Assembly: GCA_030686995.1 (NCBI GenBank)
Contig: CM060684.1
Span: 6,159,897 to 6,223,896, forward strand
Reading direction: 5' to 3'
Source: Artemisia argyi
Lineage: Eukaryota > Streptophyta > Magnoliopsida > Asterales > Asteraceae
DNA: 64,000 bases
Under the pieces are notes generated by a model, which was given only the letters and a program-made list of their open reading frames with translations, was not told the DNA's origin and made no database searches. Within the stretch, counting starts at the first letter, position 1; every line of letters begins with the position of its first letter. Below, piece by piece: positions 1 through 12,034 of the stretch. Made by a program: the position numbers and the translations under genes.

Positions 1-112
1 TTGTGGTCTAACGGTTAATCGCCCATTCGGTTAAGCGGGCTCATGTGAGAGTAGTACCGACATGGGTGACCTGCTGGGAAAAGTAATTAATCTGAAAATG
101 CGAGTTGTTACA
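1..112 (+). mobile_element. 5S rRNA-like segment in the 3' end of an LTR (Cassandra-type TRIM), partial
   Basis: Positions 29-85 closely resemble the 3' half of plant 5S rRNA. The A-box-like stretch ggttaagcgggctcatg (29-45), the intermediate element gagagtagtacc (47-58) and the C-box-like atgggtgacctgctgggaa (62-80) follow in the right order and spacing. A true 5S gene would continue to its 3' end. Here the similarity stops near 83 and the sequence runs to an LTR-like end, gttgttaca, at 112. Cassandra TRIM retrotransposons are known to carry 5S sequence inside their LTRs, so the likely identity is a 3' LTR cut by the window edge. No primer-binding site follows position 112, which argues against a 5' LTR. 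The alternative is a 5S pseudogene. Confidence 0.7.
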
Positions 113-1303
113 CTTAAAAACACACAAACACAGATTTCTGGAAAAGACAAACTTGCCTGTCCCTTTTCTTATTATTGCATATATATAACTACAAGTACAA
201 CTGCTTATATGTTACAACTGCTATTTAGACATAACTGACTATGACACATAAATGCTAGAAACTAAATAGGAACATATCAATAAAAACATAAATGCTACAA
301 CTGCTTATATGTTGCTGAATGGTTTTGCATGTTATTCATGCTTAACGATACAATGCTTAAATGAAAGGGTAAGTGGTACAAATTTTTTTATCAAACACTT
401 CAACGCTGACCGATTAGTATTTGTCTTCTGGATGAGGCTCATTCAAAGGCTATCAAACAGCCTCTCAGACATGTGTTATGGTCCCGACTTATGGATCTCG
501 TTAGAGGTCTTTGTAGGGTGAAATCAGATGAGAGTTTTGAGTGTTTGTTTGATGTTCTGCCTTTTTTTGTTTGATTTGCTCATGAATTTTGAGAGCTCAT
601 TAGAGATAACTCTCTGATCTCTTAAAAACACACAAACACAGATTTCTGGAAAAGACAAACTTGCCTGTCCCTTTTCTTATTATTGCATATATATAACTAC
701 AAGTACAACTGCTTATATGTTACAACTGCTATTTAGACATAACTGACTATGACACATAAATGCTAGAAACTAAACAGGAACATATCAATAAAAACATAAA
801 TGCTACAACTGCTTATATGTTGCTGAATGGTTTTGCATGTTATTCATGCTTAACGATACAATGCTTAAATGAAAGGGTAAGTGGTACAAATTTTTTTATC
901 AAACACTTCAACGCTGACCGATTAGTATTTGTCTTCTGGATGAGGCTCATTCAAAGGCTATCAAACAGCCTCTCAGACATGTGTTATGGTCCCGACTTAT
1001 GGATCTCGTTAGAGGTCTTTGTAGGGTGAAATCAGATGAGAGTTTTGAGTGTTTGTTTGATGTTCTGCCTTTTTTTGTTTGATTTGCTCATGAATTTTGA
1101 GAGCTCATTAGAGATAACTCTCCGATCTCTTAAAAACACACAAACACAGATTTCTGGAAAAGACAAACTTGCCTGTCCCTTTTTATATTATTGCATATAT
1201 ATAACTACAAGTACAACTGCTTATATGTTACAACTGCTATTTAGACATAACTGACTATGACACATAAATGCTAGAAACTAAACAGGAACATATCAATAAA
1301 AAC
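113..1303. repeat. Tandem repeat, 508-bp unit, about 2.3 copies
   Basis: The unit starts at 113, 621 and 1129 (each cttaaaaacacacaaacaca) and repeats with an exact 508-bp period. The third copy stops near 1303, at the boundary of the MITE. Copies differ by only a few substitutions, for example aaatagg versus aaacagg, and tctgatct versus tccgatct. The upstream retroelement ends exactly at the start of the first copy, so it may have inserted into a longer array. A 54-codon stop-to-stop frame occurs once in each full copy (410-574 and 918-1082) but matches no family I recognise. The short ATG frames in the array look like chance. Confidence 0.85.
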
Positions 1304-1463
1304 ATAGAAATAGGGAGGTGATTGGCACACTCACACTTTTGATTGGGACACTCAATTGTACAATCAGTTAAAGCACACAGTAAGTACTGTACAAGTATGT
1401 AATGCATACAGAAGAGTGTCCCAATCAAAATGGTGAGTGTGCAAATCATTTCCCATAGAAATA
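1304..1463. mobile_element. MITE, Mutator-like, with 9-bp target duplication
   Basis: The element body is 1313-1454 (142 bp). Its first 41 bases and last 42 bases are near-perfect reverse complements: it begins gggaggtgattggcacac and ends gtgtgcaaatcatttccc. It is flanked on both sides by atagaaata (1304-1312 and 1455-1463), a 9-bp direct repeat. Long terminal inverted repeats with a 9-bp target duplication are typical of Mutator-like elements. It has no coding capacity and must be mobilised in trans. The minus-strand reading frame across it is a by-product of the inverted repeat. Confidence 0.85.
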
Positions 1464-3146
1464 TAAGTTGGACTAATAGGTTACTTTATTGCAGCAACTA
1501 GCCTTATAGTGATATAACATCATGCGTGTAAATGGGCACAGTATATATTTTTGCTTCTCTGTGAGGGCGTTATGTGCATGCACAAGTTGTACCAAATAGA
1601 TGAACCGATCTTTTTTATAGGGTCATAGGTCGATAGGTGAACGATGCAACATCTAGTCAGTACGTGAACATTTATATGGGATCTAATTCAGATATCACAA
1701 ACGGTTCTTGCCGATGGTTCCTAGCCATGTGATTTTATAATATGTCAATGTCTATTTGAGGACATGCATTTCATTTTGCTCGATAAGGATGACTTATTTT
1801 CGACACGTTTGAAAAGGATAATATCATTCCATGTTACGTAATTTTTCTGTAAATACACCACACTTTTTGGAGGTCAAAAAATTTAGGGGCGGGCATGGTT
1901 TAATTTTGCTTGGTTTTTGCATAAAAGCCAAACCAATCCATAAATTTTTGGTTTTTGCTTTTCAGAAACCATAAAGTTTCAGTTTTAATCACGGTTTGGT
2001 TATCATTTCTTTCCTCTCCTCCACCTCCACGCCTTGGTGGTGACCGTCTCCACGCCTGTGGTTTCAACTACTAGTGGAGGAAATGGTATTGATACATTTG
2101 ATGAGTATTTTCGCTCATTAAATATACTGTCACTAGAGTTCTACATGATATCAAAGAAGATGAATAAGGTGAGACTGGTTAGATAAAGAAAATGATATGG
2201 AGTCCTAACATATGTGCGTAAATTTAGGCCTATACATATGTCACATGATCTTGATGGTTTGTGAAAAAGTGAGTCCCTTAGCTCCAACCATCATGATGAT
2301 GCCACATAGGTTTAAGCACATCTTTAGGCACAACTTTAGGCCTCCCAATCATAGCTCATCAGATAAAAACACAGTAGTAAAGCACATGGAGATCATTTCA
2401 CACATAATTAGTTTACCTATGTCACAATAAACATTCTACCATATTATCATAAATTGGTTCAATGAAAGTACAAAAAACAAATTAATTAGCTTAATATGTT
2501 CTAAATAGAAAAAGTAAAACGATCAAACAATGCAAGTAAGGAGAGCAATAAGTAAGTTTGAACAGAGATCGAGACCATTCACCAACTAAACTTAATGAAA
2601 CTGTTTCCCATTCTCCTTCGAGACCATTTCCTATTTCACAATATCTAAGGTCCGGCCAAAGGTCCGGCCAAATTCTAGATTTGTTTTCTATCACGCGACC
2701 AATATCAATTAGCTTCAAGAAGTAATCAGCGGCTTTGAGCCTCATCTGAAGATGCGCCTCTAAGTAATGGGGCTGGCATATAGAAAACAATGCATCAAAG
2801 AGCACCGAGTAGTTAATAAACGAGCCTAGCTTGTTTAGGCCTACACTCGACTCAGCTTAGATCTATAACACCCTGTCTAGATCTGCCACTGCTTGAACAT
2901 GAGTTAGATCCGGGGGTAACCTTAAAAACCAAGAAACTACTTTAGCTTATATGGAATTGCGCCATCAGTATGAAATTAAAATGCAATCGACAATGGATAA
3001 TCTTTGAAAACAGGTACAATAGTTGCATTTTATCCATGGACCGTCTACCATCTGTTTGAATCTTTAACATCTTTAACACAAGAAGGGACCACAATGTAAC
3101 AAGTTATATAATGGATACCGTTTATGTAAATTTTGGTATTTAGAGA
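1464..3146. other. Intergenic stretch, no convincing gene
   Basis: AT-rich sequence between the MITE and the start of retroelement B. I see no splice-consistent gene, RNA gene or recognisable transposon ends. There is a short tandem duplication of ggtccggccaa near 2651-2672 and low-complexity sequence rich in ggtttttgc around 1900-2000. The only frame of note is the minus-strand one listed at 2491-2805. Confidence 0.5.
2491..2805 (-). other. Uncharacterised 104-codon open frame, possible gene fragment
   Basis: This minus-strand frame opens on GTG, not ATG, and ends near a stop at 2491. Its first half has ordinary protein-like composition (DALFSICQPHYLEAHL, then a Leu/Lys-rich stretch), while the second half contains a WPDLWPDL duplication that follows the 11-bp DNA duplication. 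I do not recognise a family. It could be one exon of a decayed gene or a chance frame. Nothing around it supports a complete gene. Confidence 0.2.
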
Positions 3147-3414
3147 TGTAATACTCCGTAAAATCCCAGGTCATTTATTAATGCTAATTATCGACACTAT
3201 TCTAATGTAAGCCATTTTTGCGGGCTAATTTGAAATTTTTATATGAGACACCGTTTGTTTGACAACCGATTACTATGAGACACCGTTTGTTTGACACCCG
3301 ATTATTTTGGTCACCCTACGTTGTCACCTGGTATCACCCGATTGTCACTCTTGGATGTCACCCAATGAGGTTAACACCGGTAACTTCCACTTGCGACCCG
3401 ACACCCTGATTGGA

Positions 3415-3545
<131 letters not shown>

Positions 3546-5335
3546 CGAAGTATATATATTAATTATTACGAACTATTATCACTATGTATATATAAGTATA
3601 TATATATACGTATGAACGACACCATTTACATTTTCATGGACTACACGAACCGACACCGATACCGAAACTAAAGTTACGAGAGCACTAGACACCGATACCG
3701 AAACTAAAGTCACGAGAGCAGAAGTCACCGATACCTCGTTATATTTTGGGCCGATCATCACCCTAAGCCCATTACATATTTTTCTTTTGCTTGGGCCGTG
3801 TATCACAATAAGCCCAACACATTTATTTCTTTCTTTTGCTCTATTGTTGGGCCGAGCACACCATAAGCCCACCCAAATTCATTCTATTTCTTGTTTCTTT
3901 GGGTCGTGTTTCCCCAAGCCCAAATCGCTGTATACATTTTCTTTCTTATGCGTAGCATATCATGCAATTCGTGAACAACAATAATATTACACACGTTTCA
4001 TTTTCCTTGGTTCCCTACTCACACGACACAAACAAGCAACCTCCCGTTGACATTGTATCATGCGACAAAGAGCCACTTTTTGTAGCCGTCAAACCTTTGG
4101 TTAACAACGTTACACACTAAGAACTCTTTAACCACTAGATTATGTGTTTCATAAACTCCTAACACAAACAATAAACAAGTTTATTAAGTACACACATGCC
4201 TAAAAACTTCTAATCCCTAGTGTTGACATGAGTTTGTAGCCCTCCAAACTTTTACAATTGACTTGACAACACTCAAGTGACCACTCGGAGTGTGTAGTGT
4301 CACATGGAGACATTCGAACCACTAAAACTATCCTATATAAGCCACATTAAATGCAAAATTACTCACACTCTCAAGTTTCACCAAGTTCTCAAATCACAAA
4401 ACTCTCTACTTCTTTTCTTGGTTGCTGTCGAACGGGAATAGGACACACACGAAAGGTTTTGGATCAATAATACGAGTTGGGTAGCTAATATTGGATAAAG
4501 GATCACTATACGAAAGAGGGTACCACGTTTGCTCGTTTACTTGTCTCATACACACGACATCATCACCACCATTTTGGTGTTGTAAGTTACCATCACCCTT
4601 TTCAATTCCTACTCTAGTTTCATGCATACCACGTTTACTTATCACACAATGCACTTTATTTTCTTAGTATATCACACTCATTACACTTACAACTTTATAT
4701 ATGTACACGCCTCGACACCCTTAGGAAGGGCCTCGCCATTTCATTTTTACACGTACGATATACATATATTTTTCGACAACCTAAATCTTCGACTCACACT
4801 TAACCAAACCTAATTAACATGCAAGCCATACACGATCGTATACTATGAAAACTAAACCTAAACCATATCCCAATCGAGCAATGTTTTAAGCAAAATAAAA
4901 TGCCACTTGGGCCTAGGTTGGGCTAACGAGCCCATGACCACTTTCAAAAGGATTTTCGGTTGAGAAAAGGGATGCAATATATTTTGACTATCAACTCAAA
5001 ATTTGAAGGATTTTATAAGATATACATACTACTTTTATGATACTAAAAAGTTTGTTTTTCAAAAGCTTAACTAAGGACTATTTTTGCAAAAGATATCGTT
5101 AAGGGACTAAAAGTGACAAAATCACCAAACCTTCGGACCAAATTAGAAACTGTCGATTTTGAATAAAATTGAAGGGTAGAAACTGTAAATTTTGAAAGAT
5201 CAAGGTTTAAAGTGTAAAAGTTATAATAAGGACTAAAATGTAATTATTTTTGAGTAAAGGGTAAAAAGTATAACTTTATTAAAGTTAAGGGTATATTTGG
5301 ACAAGGATACTTGATTATTCTATATAATTAAGTAT

Positions 5336-5338
<3 letters not shown>

Positions 5339-5426
<88 letters not shown>
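5339..5426. repeat. (TA)n microsatellite, second tract of the element B LTR
   Basis: About 88 bp of AT/TA repeats. The corresponding tract in the 3' LTR is about 46 bp (56628-56673). Confidence 0.95.
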
Positions 5427-6412
5427 TTTGTAAGTTTAAAATAAATATGTGTTTTACTAAAAATAGTTATTTGTAAATATTTTTATTAACGTTATTATTA
5501 TCACGGATAAATTAACATTTATTAAATACCGGTTCGTATCAACATTACAAATAACTACGTAAAGTTATTTTTGGAATATTTAAGACACCCGAATCGATAT
5601 CACCGTACTCGAGACATATCACATGTCATTTACGAATCAAATCTAAGACACCGATGACAATGTATTATTTAGGTTGCAAGTCGGAGGAATTTCATTGCTA
5701 GTCTTAGCAGTACACCGTCACCTTTGAGCACCATTGTGATTCACCCACACCTGTCAGGTGAGTTCATGGTCCCACATTTTAATTATTTCTAAACCCCGTG
5801 GGGAGATACATGCTATAAATCGAACACAAGTATTTTTCTGTATGCTGTTACTATCTGATATAGCCTAAGTTGACACCCGTACTGCAAGTCCCTCATATCA
5901 CGAACCTTAATCACTTGCGAGTGAGCGCGAATATAGCTAATAGATCTATTGGAATGGCAGCCCATCTCTGTCAAAGTGATTATTTGGCAGGAGGTGTGCT
6001 ATATTCGAAGTAACATGGAAACCGAGTACATTTCCATCACCGAGGGCCCCTTGTTATTTACACCCATGTGGTGTAGGTAATGTTTATCTTTATGATATTT
6101 CGATACTATGTTAAGGCTTGAGATTCGTGAGGCTTAGGAGCAATATGACACCCGATTTAGTCAAGACTTATCTATCTTGACTTGTTTATTTCAAATGCTT
6201 GACTTGTGTTCACACTATTACTATTTAAACTATTATGGATTCACTCAACTATTATGGATTTACTCAACGGAGCTGGCAAAAGGGCACAGGACCTCCCTTT
6301 TATTTGAATAATAATATCATTCTTTTCAAACTCATAACTTCTTTTGCGAAACAATTAACATTTGGAAAATGTTTGTAAACTCTGACTACTTTGAGTTTTC
6401 ATGGAATGATAT

Positions 6413-6941
6413 TGCGACAACTGGCAAATTAGGGAGCCGTTTTGAAAACCCGCATTACTTTAAAATTTATAATTTTGGAATATTTGAAAAGTTTATTGTG
6501 ACGAGATATTTTATGAACGTTGGAATGCGATTTTTAATTGTACGTTATTTATGGAATTTGATTATTTATTAATGATTTGGTTCGAATCATTCGTGATGAT
6601 TTATTTTTGAGATCATTATTTGGCACTACATTGACTCCGGCACTAGGAAAACCTAACAATTTTAATTATTTTAATATTGGTTCGGATATTTATATTTTTG
6701 GAACGTATCGCGAGGTTTTGATTATTTTGGAACGATTTCGGTTCGAGAAAGTTGATTTGTTATTTAAGGTTTCGGGTTTGGTCTGTGTATTTACACCGGG
6801 CTACTTAACCCACTTTACCCCTTAATATTATTATTATTATTAATAAAAAGGTTTTTTTTTTTTATAAGAGTAAATTGAAAATCGTCCTTGTGAAAACTTG
6901 ATAAAGCAACACAACAACACCATCACCTTCACCAACATTCA

Positions 6942-7017
<76 letters not shown>

Positions 7018-8227
7018 TATATCAACACCACCGCCACCTTAAACCCCCAATAGCACCACCACCGCCACCCTCACATCAAAACTAACACCACCATCTTAAC
7101 CATCTTTTCCCGATCTATCTATTGGTATAAACCACGCGTGATTTGGACCACCCTAACACCACATACGAATTGATATCACCACTTTAACACCACTTTTGTT
7201 ATCTTTTCTTTTTGGGTTTTTGAAGAAATCACGTTTTGGAGCTTTATTGAAGGTGAGTGGCTACGAATCTTATTCGTGCGCCTCGATTTGTACCCAAACC
7301 GTGGGTATATGTATATTTCTTGATGGGTTTTGATGAAATCTTGGCTAAAAATGATGGGGAAATGATATTTTGTCATTAAAAATCCGTTTGGTATCTTGGG
7401 TTTTGGTTTTGACGCGAGTTGATACTCGATTTGTAACTTTGGGTCGCGTTTGGTTTTGTTGGTTGGCTCGTTAGGAGCATGGCCAAGACTTAAGGTCTCG
7501 GTGAGACCCTTTTCTTGGCTCGTTGAGAGTCCAAGAGGACTCATGGTCCGATATTATTGATACTTGGTCGATTTGGATTAGCCGATTTGATGTTGTGTTT
7601 GTCTTGGGTGTGCCGCGACCTTGTATGGTCCGTTTGGCAGTTTTGGATCGGCTCGAAGTGAGCTATGTCGTGGCCTTGTGGTCATGGTATTGAGTCCTTG
7701 TGACTCATGGTTCTAGCCGAGACCCAAGTGGGTCGTTTGGCTTGGGTTTGGCGTGGTAAACCAAACCATATGATATGCATATTTGATTGTTTCTTGTTGT
7801 TGTTTTATTGTTGTTATTATTATTATTGTGGCATATCTTTTGGACCGAAGCATTGGTTTGGGTCGAGATTCTTTGTGGTCTCGACATGGTATACTTTTGA
7901 TTGATTTTGGAGTTGTGTTGACGAGTGTGGATTTGGGGACCGATTGTGTGACGGTCAATTAGATGACGGAGATAGGTTAGTTGGGTGCCGTAGTCGGACC
8001 CTAATGTTGTAGCACGTGGATTTGGGATTGTTTTGGACGGAGTTGATTTATTTATTTTGACTTGGTTATTATTTTTGGACTTGGACTATGAGCCGAGAGT
8101 GATGACTCGGACATGTGACCAAACTCTTATGACTCGATAAATATTTAAAATCAAACATTAAAAACAATGCTCGTAATAATATTATTGATAATATAATTGT
8201 TTATATACGTATATATACGTGATAAAC

Positions 8228-8314
<87 letters not shown>

Positions 8315-8552
8315 TGCGTATATTAATAATAAAACGATCACGAGTAAACGTTATAATAATATAACGATAATTATTATACTATGCAAATAGTGCAATAAAT
8401 GTCGAAGTATTATTATAGATAATAACTATAAATAATGTCGAGAACTAATACGTCGGGTAAGTAATAATTAAAAACATGACTTTTTATAAATTTAGAAAAA
8501 CTTATCAAGTTATACTAGTTGTGGTTACTTAAAGTCCAAGTGGGCTTTATTA
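6413..8552 (+). mobile_element. Element A: 5' LTR, first part
   Basis: This begins tgcgacaactggcaaa, matching the 3' LTR start tgtgacaactggcaaa at 19605. It is preceded by the target duplication gatat (6408-6412), which reappears at 23296-23300. The LTR is interrupted at 8552 by solo LTR D. It contains a (CT)n tract of 68 bp at 6944-7011 (only 14 bp in the 3' LTR) and a (TA)n tract at 8229-8312. The apparent frames here have near-identical twins in the 3' LTR and show no coding signature. Confidence 0.92.
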
Positions 8553-11500
8553 TGTAACACCCCCAATTCATGGATGCAGCGGAATTCGAACTGGGTGTTA
8601 CTTGACGGCACAATAGTCACAATAATAGAAAACGAACTCTAATTGAGTCGTTTCAAAAAGGTTTATCATTCAAATTATATAAATATCAGAGATTACAAAA
8701 TGAGGTCCCAATTGGTTCCATGTTTACAAATCACATTAAGTTAGTTTTTGAATGATAAGTAAATTTATAGCCCTCTTGAGTATCCGTGTCCTTCCGTGCC
8801 ATCCTTGATCGTCATGAACCTGAAATACATGCTTGAGAGGTCAACACAAAGGTTGAGTGATATTCATAGAGTTTGTTAAATCGTTTGAACACAATATGTT
8901 GGTAGTGTGAGTTATAGGCTCACACCAATGTTTGGAAAACAAAACAGGTAGGCTACGTTATTATACGCCCGGAACAATTATTATACACTAAGCTTATGAC
9001 ACCATAACGTTAACGTGTACCAATATCGATCGGCAGATTTATCCCGGTAGGTACTTTGCTAACATACCTAAATCTCAAATATTAATGCATTTGTTTGAAC
9101 TTAGTCAATACAAATGGGATTCGTCAATCCCAATAGGCCTATTCACAATATTCGCGCTCACTATTGCTAGTGATTAAATGGTTCATAATAAGGAATCTCG
9201 GTTTAGCAAGGCTGGTACTTAGTGATAATAAAACAATCAGGCAAGCATACAATTTAAAAACATTGTGCTCGGTTAAAAATAGCATGTATTCCCCCCAAGG
9301 GTTTGTAAAACAATTAAGTAATGGAAAGTGGGGCTATGAACTCACCTTGAGTTGGATGATGTATAATGAGAATGATGGATATGTCGTAAGAACTTCTACG
9401 AGCAACCTAGAATAATTGTTGTAACTTAGGTTTGGAATAATGTCTAAGGAAACATAAACATGCCAATATATGTAACTTGCATTTAGTCCATGATGTGGTA
9501 TGATGTATATTGTATGTCTTTGAAAGAAAAGATTCATGAACATGTATGTTTTGTATATCGTTTACTACCGTTCGGGCTGACATATTTCAGAAGTCATGTT
9601 AGTAAGCGTTCGAGGAGCCAGGACACTTTAACTCGTAAATCCACAACTCATCTCGACGGCTTACATAATGAACTCCTCACATGAGGCTCCCTACTATTGT
9701 AGTAGTTGATAAAATATATAGATATAAGTTTTGATCCGAAAAGTTACATGTCCGATATTTGAATAAACTTAGGAAAGTTTATTAGTACATGAAGATTGTT
9801 ATTAGGGGTAGTTTCATAAGTCTTGAATGACCATTTTCTCTTGGTAATATCTCATGGTTTCCTTTTAAGTGAAGTAGATCCAAATTGCTTGTTCAAGTTC
9901 TCGCTAATTCCTTGTTTCATGTTTTCGCCTAAATAAGCTTGTATGGTCATTTCGTCATGGCCTAGCCATGATCTTTGGTCCTTGTTCCAAGGTCATGAGA
10001 CACAACCTTGGCTCTAGCCATGGTGGTGGTCTTGATTATAGGTCATAAGACCTCTTGTTCATTTTAAAGTATAACCATAATATAGTGACTTGTATTTATG
10101 TAAATAGCTGTTAAGAATTTTGAAGAAATTATCACTCAAAAAGCGTTTTTCAGGTCTCGAGCTTCTTTGTACCTAAACGAAAACGTGATTCCGGACAACT
10201 TTCGTGTTTTAACTTTTTCCTGAAACGGACCAGAAAGGCCTCTTTTTGCGTGTTTTCTATTCTGTCACACAAACATTTTGGCAGTTTTGCCGGAAAGTTT
10301 TGGTAATTTCAAATCGTCATAACTTTTGACTCGTATACTCTTTTTAGGTGGTTCAAGTTGCTATGGTTTCCTTGTTAAGTCCTCTACTGTAATATGTAAT
10401 GATCCAAGATCATAATTTTACCATTTTGATCAGGTTATACCAACAAAGTCACTAGTTTACTTGTTTTATGAACTTGTCTTATCAATCATGTACAATAACT
10501 TGTTTTACTCACTTTTATACATCATGGACATTAATACAAGACATAATATAGCACAAATAATATGTAAATAACATGAATATGATTATTTAACAAGAAGCAA
10601 GTTAGGGTTTGGCTCACAACTTTTGGCTTTCAAAGATGAAAGGAAGTTAACATGTAAGGATAGGACTTTGATAGACTTGCTTCAACCCACTTCACTTCAT
10701 GCAATCTTTCTACTCTTGTAATCTTGAAAGATGGATGATGAAGGTTGAGGTGACTTGAGTGGATTCAAACTCAAGGGAAATCACCAAGTATATGAGGTTA
10801 TGGAAGTATTTGATGAATGAAAACCTAACTAGAGTTTCAACCTTGAAGAAGCACTTGAATCATGCATGAAACTAGAAGGAAATGAGCAAAGGATGGATGT
10901 GTTTGTGTGTGTGATATCCACGGCAAAAGGGGAGGAAGGGGGGTATTTATATGGCTTGGAGGAGGTTAGAAATGTTGACTTGTCAACCCTTGGAGGCCAA
11001 GGTTAACACATGGATGAAATCTAAGGGTTCAATGCATAAGATTGAGCCACATAGTGTGAATCCCCCCTCCTAATGGCGGTTTGGAGACTTGGGGAGAAAG
11101 GGTTGGACTTGTGATGATATTATCCAAGATATCTAGTATGTTTTGACTCCGTAAAATGTAAACCGTAAGTTGTTACGTCACAAAACGTAAAACCGGGTAT
11201 CGTAAAAATACGAAACTTGGATGAATGATTAAACTTGTCAAAATACTCCATAATAAAATATAAAATGAGTGGTAGGTTCCATTGGGTGGTAAAACCCTGC
11301 TAAAAACTGGAAATACGGGTCTAAAACGCGTAATACGTAAAATGTACGAATATTGCGTAAATTGAGAAAAGTAAAATGTTACTTTTCTAATAGGATAATA
11401 TTGATTTAAAATGACTTATAATGTCTAGACTGGGCTCAGTCTAGTGTCGGTTGGTATTAAATGTCTTTTAGACATCAAACCGTAAGCCTAAAAATCACGA

Positions 11501-12034
11501 AATGACTTATAAAATCAAGGAATGGTTTTTGGTTAATGGAGGAGGGAAAAATATGTTGACTTTTTCTAATAAATTGAAAACTCAAATCTTTTTAGAAACG
11601 CGATGCAGGTATAGGCTAAGGTTACGGCTGAGTAAAAACGCTTAAAACTGAAAATTTCAGTTTTTTTGCGGCCGAGGTTTATTTTGGTCATGTTTTTCTC
11701 AGTCATGATTTATTCTCAAATAAATCATGAGTGTGTCAAACATTTTTCTGATACGGTGAAAATTAACGCGACCGAATTTCGTTGTGCGTAGAATTTCTGA
11801 ATGACGTTTTACCCTAAAACGTGTAATTCCGTGTAATTCCTTAATAACTTTCACGAAAATGAGCTTATGAATGTCAAACTTTTAATTTGCCATGGAAATG
11901 ATTTATCACTTCAGCCCAAGAAATAAAAATCAAATTTCGGGAAAATTTTCGGGAAAAATGAATAGTAAAAGTGAATAGTGAAATTTTTTTCGGGAATAGT
12001 AATTATCCTGAAAAATGCGAATTGTTACATATTA
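8548..12034 (-). mobile_element. Solo LTR D (minus strand) inside the element A 5' LTR, with 5-bp TSD
   Basis: The body is 8553-12029 (3477 bp). It starts tgtaacacccccaattc and ends gcgaattgttaca, and is flanked by tatta on both sides (8548-8552 and 12030-12034). The empty site is visible in the element A 3' LTR near 21711-21720, where the flanks are continuous. There is no internal region, primer-binding site or polypurine tract, so it is a solo LTR left by LTR-LTR recombination. It resembles element C's LTR in length and in several landmarks: the ggggctatga...ctcacctt donor block, the acceptor block and the terminal block. This shows the minus orientation and a related family. No genes lie inside it. 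Confidence 0.92.
8820..9345 (-). promoter_or_regulatory. Candidate LTR-encoded intron in solo LTR D
   Basis: On the minus strand a 5' splice site CAAG|GTGAGTTC (exon end at 9346) and a 3' splice site GTATTTCAG|GTTC (intron end at 8820) bracket 526 nt. The same pair occurs at corresponding places in elements A and C. Splicing itself is inferred from the conserved signals. Confidence 0.5.

Noticed and set aside
1..85. Functional 5S rRNA gene
   Set aside because: Only the 3' half resembles 5S and the sequence leads into an LTR-type end instead of a gene end and T-run terminator.
7176..7958. Genes in the element A LTR
   Set aside because: The frames recur in the 3' LTR with frame-disrupting differences (for example the extra g near 20489), so they are not under coding constraint.
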